This document shows, piece by piece, positions 25,325 through 33,655 of a DNA stretch of 64,000 nt. Made by a program: the position numbers and the translations under genes. How positions within the stretch are numbered: the first letter of the stretch is position 1; every line of letters begins with the position of its first letter. The notes under the pieces were generated by a model. It saw only the letters and a program-made list of their open reading frames with translations. It did no database searches and was not told the origin of the DNA. The stretch is from Diaminobutyricimonas aerilata (lineage in GTDB: Bacteria > Actinomycetota > Actinomycetes > Actinomycetales > Microbacteriaceae), in contig NZ_PGFF01000001.1 in the NCBI RefSeq assembly GCF_002797715.1, positions 2,379,304-2,443,303 on the forward strand, written 5' to 3'.

Positions 25325-25343
25325 TATGGCATGCCTAACCTAA
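25325..25343 (-). promoter_or_regulatory. IdeR/DtxR iron box
   Basis: TTAGGTTAGGCATGCCATA on the minus strand matches 16 of 19 positions of the DtxR/IdeR consensus TWAGGTWAGSCTWACCTWA. It overlaps a CATACT -10-like box (25328-25323) that ends 7 bases before the ATG of the siderophore-interacting protein, so bound repressor would block polymerase. Confidence 0.8.
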
Positions 25344-25374
25344 GCCGTCACGGTCAGGAGGTCGGCTCGCAGCT

Positions 25375-26787
25375 TCACCACATCGACGGATGCCGTCGCT
25401 GCCACCGCAGCCGGCGCTCGAGCTGGGCGCCGATCGCGAGCAGCACGTCCTCCCGGCCCGGGCGACCGATGAGCTGCACACCCATCGGCAGGCCGGCCGA
25501 GGTCTCACCGACCGGCAGGGTGATCGCGGGCAGCCCGCTCACGTTCACGAAGCTCGTGAACGGGGTGTACTGCACCTGCTGCGCGAAGTTCCGCTCGCCG
25601 TCCTCCGCATCCCACCATCCGATCGGTCGCGGCGTCTGCGCGAGCGCGGGGGTGATGACGGCGTCGAACGGGGCGAACGAGCGGATGACCCGCCGCTCGA
25701 ACCCGGTCAGCACGGCGAGCGCCTCCGCGAGCTCCCGGGCGGAGAGGGCACGTCCGCGCTCGACGAGCCAGCGGGTGAGGGGCTCGAGCAGGTCGAGCTG
25801 CTCGCCCTCGGCGGGGATTCCCGCGGCGCCGGCCTGCCAGATCGTGCGGAAGGCGGGCGCGTATTCGGGTGACGGACCGAAGTCGAGCTCCTCGATGCCG
25901 TGCCCGAGGGCGTCCAGTTCGCGCAGCGCGGTGTCGAGCACGTCGCGCGCGGCGGGATCGAGCGCGATCTCGTACGCCTCGTCCCACGGGCTCGAGGTCA
26001 TGACGGCGAGCTGGAAGCGACCCTCGCCGCGAACGGCGGCGTTGAGCAGCGCACCCCCGTCCCATGCGGGAGCGCGGGTGGAGAACTCCCACGCTCCCTC
26101 GCTCATGGCGTCGAGCAGGAGCGCGGCGTCGGCGACCGTGCGGGCGAGCGGGCCCGGGACCACGAGCCCGGCCAGCCGGTCGAGGCCGCTCCCCGCGGGG
26201 ATGCGACCGCGCGACGGTTTGAGTCCCACGAGGCCGGTCGCCGCGGCGGGGATGCGCACGGATCCGCCCCCGTCGCTGCCCGGCGCGACCGGCAGCAGAC
26301 CGGCGCTCACCGCGACGGCGGCGCCGCCGCTCGACCCACCGGGTCCGAGGGCCGTGTTCCACGGGTTGCGGGCGGGAGGCGCGGCGAGCCCCTCCGTGTA
26401 GCTGGGCAGTCCGAACTCGGGCGCGGCGGTCGCGCCGAGGCTCACGGCGCCCGCCGCATCGAGCACGTGCACGAGCTCGTCGGATTCCGCCGGCACGAAA
26501 TCGCGGAACAACCGCGAACCGAAGGTCGTGCGGGCACCGGCACGACGGGTCAGGTCCTTCTCGGCGAGCGGCAGCCCCCACAGCGTGGCCGCGCGGGAGG
26601 CCGAGCGGGCGATCGCGTCCGCCCGGTCGAGCGCGCCCTCCGCCGAGACCGTCGTGAACGCCCCGAGCACGGGATTGAGGCGCGCGATGCGTTCCAGATA
26701 GTGCTCGGCGAGCTCCCGCGGCGACACCTCCCCCCGGCGCAACCATTCGACTTGCTCCTGGGCGGTGAGGTGGTGCAGCTCGAACAC
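25375..26787 (-). CDS. Amidase (amidase-signature family)
   Basis: A 470-residue amidase-signature hydrolase. The catalytic Ser-cisSer-Lys triad is visible: Lys in LPLAEKDLTRRAG (~75), the cis-Ser in LGPGGSSGGAAVAVSAGL, and the nucleophile serine in PGSDGGGSVRIPAAATGLVG. It lacks any signal peptide, so it acts in the cytosol on an unknown carboxamide. GatA is less likely because no gatB/gatC neighbours exist. The GTG start has TAGGCT exactly 6 bases upstream. Nothing obvious links it to neighbouring genes. Confidence 0.9.
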   Translation of the reverse strand: MFELHHLTAQEQVEWLRRGEVSPRELAEHYLERIARLNPVLGAFTTVSAEGALDRADAIARSASRAATLWGLPLAEKDLTRRAGARTTFGSRLFRDFVPAESDELVHVLDAAGAVSLGATAAPEFGLPSYTEGLAAPPARNPWNTALGPGGSSGGAAVAVSAGLLPVAPGSDGGGSVRIPAAATGLVGLKPSRGRIPAGSGLDRLAGLVVPGPLARTVADAALLLDAMSEGAWEFSTRAPAWDGGALLNAAVRGEGRFQLAVMTSSPWDEAYEIALDPAARDVLDTALRELDALGHGIEELDFGPSPEYAPAFRTIWQAGAAGIPAEGEQLDLLEPLTRWLVERGRALSARELAEALAVLTGFERRVIRSFAPFDAVITPALAQTPRPIGWWDAEDGERNFAQQVQYTPFTSFVNVSGLPAITLPVGETSAGLPMGVQLIGRPGREDVLLAIGAQLERRLRWQRRHPSMW

Positions 26788-26793
26788 GCGTCG

Positions 26794-26799
26794 AGCCTA
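26794..26799 (-). promoter_or_regulatory. -10 box for leaderless amidase gene
   Basis: TAGGCT on the minus strand, exactly 6 bases before the GTG at 26787. Confidence 0.6.
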
Positions 26800-26919
26800 G
26801 ATCGCTCCGGGCGGCGCCTCGAACGGCCGGCGCGCTCCCGCGGCCCGCATCGCGCGCCTCGCGGAGGCGAGCGGCTCGTCGTCCTCCCAGCGGCGGATTC
26901 CGATCGTCGCGAGGGGTGT

Positions 26920-26925
26920 TAGATT
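26920..26925 (+). promoter_or_regulatory. Possible -10 box of the 26945 lipoprotein
   Basis: TAGATT about 19 bases before the ATG, with AAAGGGG as ribosome site in the short leader. Confidence 0.4.
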
Positions 26926-26944
26926 CCCCCGGGAAAGGGGCGAC

Positions 26945-27562
26945 ATGCGGGGACGTGCGACGGCACTGGCCGGGATGGCGGTGCTCGTGGCGGTGGTGAG
27001 CGGTTGCTCCGCGGAAGCCGCCCCGGATGACGACGCCCCCGCGCACAGCGCCCCGCCCGAGACCGGTCAGACGCCGGAACCGGCCGCCACCTCCGAACCC
27101 GCCCGCTTCGAGCAGCCGGAGTCGTGCGAGGAGCTCGTGCCGGAGAGCCGCCTGACCACGTTCGAGAAGACGGGGTTGACGCTGCTCGGCGGCCCCGGCG
27201 GCGTCTACGGCACCGACTACTTCGCCGACCCGACCCCGGAGGAGCAGTCCGGCGGGATCACCTGCATCTGGGGTGTCGACGGCAACGACGGCACGACGAT
27301 GGTGTTGTCGGTGGCACCGATGTCGCCCGCGAATCGCGCCCAGGTGGTCGGCGACCTCGTCGCGCAGGGTCTCAACGAACGCAAGGCGGGCGACGCCGTC
27401 GTCTACGAGGTCATCGGCGACACGGAGGGCTTCCCCGCGATCGTCAACGTGCTGCGCAGCGACAGCTGGATGTCGGTGCTGAGCGCGACCGGCGGCCAGG
27501 CCGCCTACGACGACGCGATCGCGATCTGCGACGAGATGACGGAACTGGCCTACTCGTCCTGA
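26945..27562 (+). CDS. Putative lipoprotein of unknown function
   Basis: The 205-residue product has a lipoprotein signal ending VSGCSAEA, a Pro/Thr/Glu-rich tether (~25-55) and a globular domain with cysteines in ESCEELVP, ITCIWGVDG and AICDEMTE. It resembles the 9260-9874 lipoprotein in size, tether and the Cys-x-Trp step, suggesting a small paralogous family of secreted sensor- or substrate-type proteins. Function unknown. Its 3' end overlaps the convergent VOC gene by 13 bp. Confidence 0.82.
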   Translation: MRGRATALAGMAVLVAVVSGCSAEAAPDDDAPAHSAPPETGQTPEPAATSEPARFEQPESCEELVPESRLTTFEKTGLTLLGGPGGVYGTDYFADPTPEEQSGGITCIWGVDGNDGTTMVLSVAPMSPANRAQVVGDLVAQGLNERKAGDAVVYEVIGDTEGFPAIVNVLRSDSWMSVLSATGGQAAYDDAIAICDEMTELAYSS

Positions 27563-27972
27563 CCGGGATCGTCGAGCTCCTGGAACGCGGTGATCTGCAG
27601 CCCACCGGGTGCCTCGAGGCGCGCGTTGAGCGAGCGCCACGGCGTCTCGACCGGCTCGGCGACGACCTCCGCTCCCCCGTCGGCGAGGCGCCGCGTGGTC
27701 TCGGCGGCGTCATCGACCTCGAATGCGACCCGGATGCTCAACGCATATGGTCGCGCGGTCGGTCGGCCCACCTCCACATCGTCGATGTAGCGAATCTGGG
27801 CAGGATTGGCGATCTCGAGGGTCGCAGCGGGCACCTCGAGGATCGTGACGTGCGCGCCGCCGCCGGCGGCGAACGCGCCCTGTTCGCGCAAGCCGAGCAC
27901 GTCGCGGTAGAAGGCGACGGCGGCGTCGTAGTCCTCGGTCTCGACGACGAGGCGGAGTTGTCGTGCGGTCAT
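27550..27972 (-). CDS. VOC-family (glyoxalase/bleomycin-resistance-like) protein
   Basis: A 140-residue protein built of two beta-alpha-beta-beta-beta units: QLRLVVETEDYDAAVAFYRDVLGL, then RVAFEVDDAAETTRRLADGG and APGGLQITAFQEL. This is the vicinal oxygen chelate fold, used by metal-dependent lyases, isomerases, dioxygenases and drug-binding proteins. The exact activity cannot be told. CAGGCT, one mismatch to TAnnnT, lies 6 bases before the ATG. Confidence 0.9.
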   Translation of the reverse strand: MTARQLRLVVETEDYDAAVAFYRDVLGLREQGAFAAGGGAHVTILEVPAATLEIANPAQIRYIDDVEVGRPTARPYALSIRVAFEVDDAAETTRRLADGGAEVVAEPVETPWRSLNARLEAPGGLQITAFQELDDPGQDE

Positions 27973-28033
27973 GATCCGAGCCTGGCAGTCCGCACCGACA
28001 CAGGCCAGTCCCGAACAGGACGGAGAGGGGTCG

Positions 28034-28618
28034 TCAGCGCTTCTTCAGCGACTTCTGCATGAGCACCGTGCCCAGCCAGCGGTCGAACTTGTAGCCGACC
28101 TTGCCCATGTGCCCGATCTGCTCGAAACCGAAGCGCTGGTGCATGGCGATCGACGCCTCCGCCCCGCGATCCGCGATCACGGCGATGATCTCGCGCACGC
28201 CGGCCTCCCGGCTCGTCTCGATGAGTTCGGCGAGCAGCGCCGTGCCGAGCCCCTTGCCCGTCGAAGCGGCGCGCAGGTAGATCGAGTTCTCCACCGTGTA
28301 CCGGTAGGCCGCCTTCTCCTTCCATGGGTACACGTACGCGTAGCCGAGGATCTGCCCGCTGGGGCTCTGCGCGACCAGCCACGGGAAGCCCAGCTTGCGC
28401 ACGTGCGCGAACTTCGAGCGCAACGCGCGGAGGGTCGTCGGCTTCTCGTCGAAGGTCACCGTCGAGTTCGCGACGTAGTGGTTGTAGATCTCGCGGATGT
28501 CGGGCAGGTCCGCCTCGGTGGCCGGCCGGATGCTGAAGGCGAAGGGCGCCTCCGGCTCGGGCTTCTTCCGCAGGTGAGGAGGCAGTTGCCGTCGCGGGGA
28601 GTATTCCTCTTCGAGCAC
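28034..28618 (-). CDS. GNAT N-acetyltransferase, phosphinothricin acetyltransferase-like
   Basis: The 194-residue protein has an N-terminal extension (PPHLRKKPEPEAP) and then a GNAT domain: FSIRPATEADLPDIREIYNHYV, PWKEKAAYRYTVENSIYL, and the acetyl-CoA loop STGKGLGTALLAELIE. The AYRYTVENSIYL and GFEQIGHMGKVGYKFDRW segments resemble the Pat/YncA group, which acetylates small amines such as methionine sulfone or phosphinothricin. The real substrate is unknown. The GTG start has AGGAGGGG at good spacing. Confidence 0.9.
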   Translation of the reverse strand: MLEEEYSPRRQLPPHLRKKPEPEAPFAFSIRPATEADLPDIREIYNHYVANSTVTFDEKPTTLRALRSKFAHVRKLGFPWLVAQSPSGQILGYAYVYPWKEKAAYRYTVENSIYLRAASTGKGLGTALLAELIETSREAGVREIIAVIADRGAEASIAMHQRFGFEQIGHMGKVGYKFDRWLGTVLMQKSLKKR

Positions 28619-28666
28619 CGAGCCCCTCCTGTCGTCGCGTGCGATTCTAGGCGGCCGGCGCGGCGC

Positions 28667-29356
28667 TCACGCGCCGAGCGACCAGTCCACGGGAGCCGAT
28701 CCCTGCTCGGCGAGCAGCGCGTTGACCCGGCTGAACGGTCGTGAGCCGAAGAACCCCTTCGACGCGGACAGCGGGCTCGGATGCACCGATTGCACGACCG
28801 GCACGTCGCCGAGCATCGGCCGCAGTGTCGCCGCATCCCGGCCCCACAGCACGGCGACGAGCGGGGTGTCGCGCGCGACGAGCGTGCGGATGGCGTGCTC
28901 GGTCACCTCTTCCCACCCGCGGCCGCGGTGGGAGCCGCTCGCGCCCGGCCGCACGGTGAGCACGCGGTTGAGCAGCATGACACCGGAGCGCGCCCACGGG
29001 GTGAGGTCGCCGTGCTCGGGCGGGGTGATGCCGAGGTCATCGCGCAGCTCGCGGTAGATGTTCTGCAGGCTGCGCGGGATCGGGCGCACGTGCGCGTCGA
29101 CGGCGAACGACAGGCCGATGGGATGCCCGGGCGTCGGATACGGATCCTGCCCGACGATGAGCACCCGCACCTCGGCGAGGGGGAAGGTGAACGCCCGCAG
29201 CACGTTCTCGCCCGCGGGGAGGTATCCGTGGCCCGCGGCCGTCTCGCCGCGCAGGAAGTCCCCGAGCTCCGCGATGCGGCCCGCGACCGGTTCGAGGGCG
29301 GTGGCCCAGTCCGGGTCGACGAGCTCCGCGAGCGGACGACGCGTCCCCGTCGTCAT
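28667..29356 (-). CDS. ung: Uracil-DNA glycosylase
   Basis: Ung removes uracil from DNA, starting base-excision repair. The 229-residue protein matches family 1: [20 protein letters not shown] holds the catalytic Asp (PYP instead of the common PYH), [16 protein letters not shown] is the base-binding segment, and [21 protein letters not shown] is the His-containing HPSPLS leucine loop. It is followed upstream on the same strand by the S51 peptidase-like gene, with 10 bp between them. Confidence 0.96.
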   Translation of the reverse strand: MTTGTRRPLAELVDPDWATALEPVAGRIAELGDFLRGETAAGHGYLPAGENVLRAFTFPLAEVRVLIVGQDPYPTPGHPIGLSFAVDAHVRPIPRSLQNIYRELRDDLGITPPEHGDLTPWARSGVMLLNRVLTVRPGASGSHRGRGWEEVTEHAIRTLVARDTPLVAVLWGRDAATLRPMLGDVPVVQSVHPSPLSASKGFFGSRPFSRVNALLAEQGSAPVDWSLGA

Positions 29357-29366
29357 GCGGACCCGG

Positions 29367-30098
29367 TCACTCGGCGCCGAGCGTCGCCACGAGCACGCCC
29401 GTTCCGTCGTCGGAGACCTGCCACACGCTCCCCCGGCCGGCGACGTGGAAGCCTCCGTCGCTCACGACGAGCACGGTGCTCTCGTCGATCGCGACACCGC
29501 CGTCGACGAGACCGGCCTCGGTCGCGGCGATGAGCCGCCCGAGGGTCCCCCACTGGGCGGCGTGGGCGTCGACCGCGATGTCGACGAGGGCGAGCCCCTC
29601 GAGAACGGTCACCTCGTCGAGGTCCTCGCCGGCCTCCTCGGGGCACACCGGCACGCCCGCGATCCGCCAGCCGCCGACGATCGCCCGGTCGGCGGCGATC
29701 GCCGCGCCGGCGGAGAACCCGAGGTATGGCAGCCCGTCGGCGACGAGCAGTCGGATCTCGTCGATCCGCGGCGCGATCGCGGTGAGGTAGGCGGGGGTGA
29801 GTCCGCCGCCCACGAGCAGGGCGTCCACGGCGGTGAACGCCGACGAGGGCAGCTCCTCGCCGGGGTGGAGCACGGTCGCGACAGGATCGCAGCTCGCGGT
29901 CGAGCGCAACAGGCCGGTCCAGCGTTCCAGCTGTTCCGCGCCGTCGTCGAGCGGGCCGTCGGTGACGATGACGACCCGGATGCGCGGGACCACGCGCCCC
30001 GCGCCGGCGGCGCGCGCTTCGGCCTCGGCGATGAACGGACGGTACAGGTCGTCGGCGACCGAGGCATCCCATCCACCGCCGACCAGGTGAATGCTCAT
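29367..30098 (-). CDS. Peptidase S51 / type 1 glutamine amidotransferase-like protein
   Basis: A 243-residue protein with [15 protein letters not shown] and the nucleophile elbow [21 protein letters not shown]. Serine takes the nucleophile position as in dipeptidase E and cyanophycinase (family S51). A peptidase or related hydrolase acting on acidic peptides is possible. It is 10 bp upstream of ung and likely co-transcribed. A TAGGCT box lies exactly 6 bases before the ATG. Confidence 0.85.
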   Translation of the reverse strand: MSIHLVGGGWDASVADDLYRPFIAEAEARAAGAGRVVPRIRVVIVTDGPLDDGAEQLERWTGLLRSTASCDPVATVLHPGEELPSSAFTAVDALLVGGGLTPAYLTAIAPRIDEIRLLVADGLPYLGFSAGAAIAADRAIVGGWRIAGVPVCPEEAGEDLDEVTVLEGLALVDIAVDAHAAQWGTLGRLIAATEAGLVDGGVAIDESTVLVVSDGGFHVAGRGSVWQVSDDGTGVLVATLGAE

Positions 30099-30104
30099 TC
30101 CGAA

Positions 30105-30123
30105 AGCCTAGATGCCCTAGCAT
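30105..30123. promoter_or_regulatory. Back-to-back leaderless promoters
   Basis: On the minus strand TAGGCT (30110-30105) ends 6 bases before the S51-like ATG (30098). On the plus strand TAGCAT (30118-30123) ends 6 bases before the MFS ATG (30130). Only 31 bp separate the two start codons, so each promoter's -35 region falls in the other gene's start. Confidence 0.6.
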
Positions 30124-30129
30124 CGCGGC

Positions 30130-31599
30130 ATGACGTCGGCGTCGGCCCGCACGCGCGCCGGCGCGGTCACGTTCCGGCTGGTCGGCTACCTCTTCCTCGT
30201 CGAGATCGTCAGCGGCGTGCTACAGGGCTATTACGTGCCCCTCATCCCCGACCTCGTCGAGCATCTCGGCATCCGCGATGCGGACTTCAACTGGTTCGAG
30301 GCGGCGCAGCTGCTGCTCTCGGCGATCGTCGTGCCGGTGCTCGCGAAGCTCGGCGACATGTTCGGTCACAAGCGCATCCTGCTGGCCTCCACCGCGCTGA
30401 CGGCCGGGGCGAGCTGGTGGCTCGCCTTCACGGGCGACTTCACCTCCTTCCTGCTCGCGTGGGCGCTGCAGGGCTTCTACGTCGTGTGGCTGCCGCTCGA
30501 GGTCGCCCTCATCTTCGACCGCGGTCGCGCGACGGGCACGGCGGCGAGCGCCACGCGGCGCGCGGCCGGGCTGCTCGTCGTCGCACTCGAGGCGGGGGCG
30601 ATCATCGGAGCACTCGGCGGCGGACGCATCTTCCGCGCCCTCGGCGAGCAGGTGACACCCACCCTCGCGGTGCCCGCCGTCGCCGTCACGCTCGTGTTCT
30701 TCGCCGTGTTGTTCGGGGTGCCCGAGTCGACCCCGGTGCCCGGCCGGCGGCTCGACACGGGCGGATTCGTGCTCCTGACCCTGGCGCTGCTGACGATCAC
30801 GAGCGGGCTGACGTTCCTGCGGCTCTCCGGTCCGGAGTCGTGGTGGGTGTACCTGCTGATGGCGGGCGGGGTCGCGCTCGTCGTGCCCTTCGTGCGGCGG
30901 GAGCTGCGGCACCCCGATCCGGCGATCGACGTGCGCGTGCTGCGGCAGCCGTCGATGTGGCCGATCCAGCTCACCGCGGGCCTCGTGGGCATCAGCATCC
31001 TCGGCGCGCAGGCGCCGCTCAGCACGTTCGCCGGCACCGACCCCGTCAACGGCTACGGGCTGGGGCTGGCCGCCGACGAGATCTCGAACGTCATCGGCGC
31101 CTACCTCGTGGCCATGATCGTCGGCGCGCTGCTGTTCCCACTCGTGTCGACCCGCTTCTCGCCCCGGGTCGCCCTCATCGCCGCGGCCTTCCTCGTCGCC
31201 GGCGGCTACCTCGCGTTCGTGCCCTTCCACGACTCGGTGCTGCACGTGACGGTCAACATGATCGTCGCGGGCATGGGCTCGGGAGCGCTCGTCGGCGCCC
31301 TGCCGGCGGCCGCGGCGGCCGCCGCCCCGCGTGGGCAGACGGGAGTGGCGACCGCGCTCACGAACACGACGAAGACGATCGGCGGGTCGTTCGCCTCGGC
31401 CGTGTTCGCGGTGCTGCTCGTCGCCGCGGGTGCCGAGGCGGTGACCGCGACCGCGTCGAGCCTCGCCGGCTACCTCGCGGTGTTCGCGATCTGCGGCGTC
31501 GGCGCGCTCATCGCGGCGGTGCTGCTGTTCCTCGTGCCGCGGCTCGCCTTCGCCGACCCGGCCCCCGATGCGCCCGACCCCGGTCGGGTCACTGCTTGA
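30130..31599 (+). CDS. MFS transporter, DHA2-like drug/metabolite exporter
   Basis: The 489-residue protein has about 14 hydrophobic segments, as in the EmrB/QacA (DHA2) group. It carries a motif A-like loop KLGDMFGHKRILLASTAL (~70-88) and a motif C-like glycine/proline region. Proton-driven export of drugs or metabolites is likely; no substrate can be assigned. The 3' end overlaps the convergent SDR gene by 11 bp. Confidence 0.9.
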   Translation: MTSASARTRAGAVTFRLVGYLFLVEIVSGVLQGYYVPLIPDLVEHLGIRDADFNWFEAAQLLLSAIVVPVLAKLGDMFGHKRILLASTALTAGASWWLAFTGDFTSFLLAWALQGFYVVWLPLEVALIFDRGRATGTAASATRRAAGLLVVALEAGAIIGALGGGRIFRALGEQVTPTLAVPAVAVTLVFFAVLFGVPESTPVPGRRLDTGGFVLLTLALLTITSGLTFLRLSGPESWWVYLLMAGGVALVVPFVRRELRHPDPAIDVRVLRQPSMWPIQLTAGLVGISILGAQAPLSTFAGTDPVNGYGLGLAADEISNVIGAYLVAMIVGALLFPLVSTRFSPRVALIAAAFLVAGGYLAFVPFHDSVLHVTVNMIVAGMGSGALVGALPAAAAAAAPRGQTGVATALTNTTKTIGGSFASAVFAVLLVAAGAEAVTATASSLAGYLAVFAICGVGALIAAVLLFLVPRLAFADPAPDAPDPGRVTA

Positions 31600-32362
31600 C
31601 GCGGAGCTCGCCCTTCATGACCTTGTGCGGTGCGGCCTGCGCCACCGGCTTGATCGTGAGGGAGTCGATGTTCACGTGCGCCGGCAGGTCGAGCGCGTGG
31701 GCGATCGCCTCGGCGACGTCCTCGGCGACGAGGGGTCCGGGCACGTTCGCGTACACCGAGTCGGCGCGCTCCCTGTCGCCGCCGAAGCGCACGAGCGAGA
31801 ACTCCTCGGTGCGCACCATGCCCGGGGCGATCTCGACCACCCGCAGCGGCTCCCCCGCGAGTTCGAGCCGCAGCGCCTCGACGAGTGCACGTTCGGCGAA
31901 CTTCGCCGCGTTGTAGCCGGAGCCGCCCTCGTAGACCACGTGGGCCGCGATCGAGGTGACCGTGAGGATGTCGGCGACCCCCGCATCCGTCGCGCCGCGT
32001 CGCAACTGGGGCAGCAGGGCAGCCGTCACCCGCTGGGTGGCGAGCACGTTCACCTCGTACATGCGCCGCCAGTCCTCCGGGTCGGAGTCCTCAACCGAGG
32101 CGAGACCGAACGCGCCGCCGGCGTTGTTGACGAGCGCGTGCAGCGGCGCCCCGCCCGCGATCGTGTCGCGCAACCGCGCGACGTCGGCGGCGGAAGTCAG
32201 GTCGGCGACCACGAACTCGGCGCCGATCTCGTCGGCGAGCGCCTCGAGCCGGTCCGCGCGTCGCGCGACGGCGACGACCTCCCAGCCCCGTCGACGCAGT
32301 TCCCGGGCGGTCGCCGCCCCGATCCCCGAACTCGCCCCGGTCACCACAGCCCGCCGCGTCAT
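31589..32362 (-). CDS. Short-chain dehydrogenase/reductase
   Basis: A 257-residue classical SDR. The cofactor motif is VVTGASSGIGAATARELRRRG, with basic ARRADRLEAL after it suggesting NADP preference. It also has LVNNAGGAFGL, the catalytic Ser in TSIAAHV, YNAAKFAERALVEAL (YxxxK) and APGMVRTEEF. It resembles YdfG/serine-3-dehydrogenase-type enzymes. The ATG at 32362 has AAGGGAG upstream; a longer frame to 32449 has no supporting signals. Confidence 0.93.
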   Translation of the reverse strand: MTRRAVVTGASSGIGAATARELRRRGWEVVAVARRADRLEALADEIGAEFVVADLTSAADVARLRDTIAGGAPLHALVNNAGGAFGLASVEDSDPEDWRRMYEVNVLATQRVTAALLPQLRRGATDAGVADILTVTSIAAHVVYEGGSGYNAAKFAERALVEALRLELAGEPLRVVEIAPGMVRTEEFSLVRFGGDRERADSVYANVPGPLVAEDVAEAIAHALDLPAHVNIDSLTIKPVAQAAPHKVMKGELRVKQ

Positions 32363-32426
32363 CCGCGCTCCCTTCCGATCCGTCGGCACCACGCTAGCGG
32401 CGCCGGGAGCACGGCCCGGCCGTCGG

Positions 32427-32432
32427 TAGGCT
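32427..32432 (+). promoter_or_regulatory. -10 box for leaderless acyltransferase gene
   Basis: TAGGCT, exactly 6 bases before the ATG at 32439. Confidence 0.6.
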
Positions 32433-32438
32433 GACCGG

Positions 32439-33545
32439 ATGACGACCACGCTGCCGGAGGGGGCGGCCGCCGCCGCTCAGCGCCGGGTTCCGCTGTGGGA
32501 CAACGCCCGGTTCGTGTGCGTGACCCTCGTCGTCATCGGGCACGCGATCCAGCGGCAGATCAGCGACAGCGACAACGCCCTCATCGTCTACCTGTTCGTC
32601 TACGCGTGGCACATGCCCGCGTTCGCGATCATCAGCGGCTACTTCTCGAAGTCGGGCGCGCCGAACGGGCGGCAGATGAAGAAGGTGCTCACCGACATCC
32701 TGCTGCCCTACCTGATCATGGAGACCATCTGGACCTCCGTGCAGTTCCTCGTGGAAGGCAAACGCGAGTTCAACCCCACCCAGCCGTCGTGGACGCTCTG
32801 GTTCCTGCTCGCGCTCGGCATCTTCCGGCTGATCCTGCCCTACCTCGCCCTCATCCGCTGGCCGTTGTTCTGGGCCGTCGCCCTGTCGATCGGCGCCGGA
32901 TACTTCGACAACATCGACACGACGTTCTCGCTCTCGCGGGCGATCGGCATCCTGCCGTTCTTCGTGCTCGGCTGGAAGGTCCGCGAGTGGGGTCTCGTCG
33001 AGAAGTACCGGCTGATGGACGCCCAGGCGTGGTGGCTGCGTCTCGCCGCGGTCGTCGTCGGTGCGGCGTGGCTCGTCGTCGTGGTCGCGTACCTGCCCTT
33101 CTGGCGGCAGATCGAGTTGCGGTACTGGTTCTTCTACGACCGCTCCTACGTCGGCATCGGTGAGGACCAGTGGTGGGGCGGCATCGTCCGCCTCGCGGTC
33201 ATCGCCCTCGCCGTGCTGCTCTCGGCGTGCTTCCTCGTGCTCATTCCCCGCGGTGAGACGTGGATGACCGGGTTCGGTCAGGCGACGATGTACATCTACC
33301 TGCTGCACTCTTTCGTGCTCTACCCCATCCGCGAGACCGGGCTGTTGAAGGACGCGCACGCGACGAACGTGTGGCTGCTGTCGATGGTGTTCGCGAGCAT
33401 CGCCATCTCGATCGCCCTCGCGAGTCCGCTCGTGCGGCGCGTATTCCGGCCGATCATCGAGCCGAAGCCGGACTGGTTGTTCGTCGACAGGGACGCCGGG
33501 CGCACCAGCAAGGTCGATCCGACCGGGTCGCGGCGCCGGGGCTGA
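32439..33545 (+). CDS. Membrane acyltransferase (acyltransferase 3 / OafA-like)
   Basis: The 368-residue protein has about 10 membrane helices. Near the N-terminus WDNARFVCVTLVVIGHAIQ carries the conserved Arg and His of the acyltransferase 3 family. HMPAFAIISGYFSK and the late FGQATMYIYLLHSFVLYP are also typical of fucose-4-O-acetylase-like members. It probably O-acetylates a cell-envelope sugar or lipid; the target is unknown. Confidence 0.88.
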   Translation: MTTTLPEGAAAAAQRRVPLWDNARFVCVTLVVIGHAIQRQISDSDNALIVYLFVYAWHMPAFAIISGYFSKSGAPNGRQMKKVLTDILLPYLIMETIWTSVQFLVEGKREFNPTQPSWTLWFLLALGIFRLILPYLALIRWPLFWAVALSIGAGYFDNIDTTFSLSRAIGILPFFVLGWKVREWGLVEKYRLMDAQAWWLRLAAVVVGAAWLVVVVAYLPFWRQIELRYWFFYDRSYVGIGEDQWWGGIVRLAVIALAVLLSACFLVLIPRGETWMTGFGQATMYIYLLHSFVLYPIRETGLLKDAHATNVWLLSMVFASIAISIALASPLVRRVFRPIIEPKPDWLFVDRDAGRTSKVDPTGSRRRG

Positions 33546-33573
33546 CCCGCGTTACGGCGTGTGTCACCCGGCG

Positions 33574-33602
33574 TTGACCGCGACGGGCGCGATGCCTAGC
33601 GT
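33574..33602 (+). promoter_or_regulatory. Promoter of metY
   Basis: TTGACC (33574-33579) and TAGCGT (33597-33602) with a 17-base spacer. This is the best -35/-10 pair I saw. It leaves a ~45-base leader with GGAGGAA before the metY ATG. Confidence 0.6.
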
Positions 33603-33655
33603 GGCCCGGTGACGGTGCGACGACGGCGCCGCGACGACAGCCCCGGAGGAACCCG

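Noticed and set aside
33546-33655. SAM riboswitch upstream of metY
   Set aside because: The leader is about 50 bases, too short, and shows no SAM-II/SAM-IV core.
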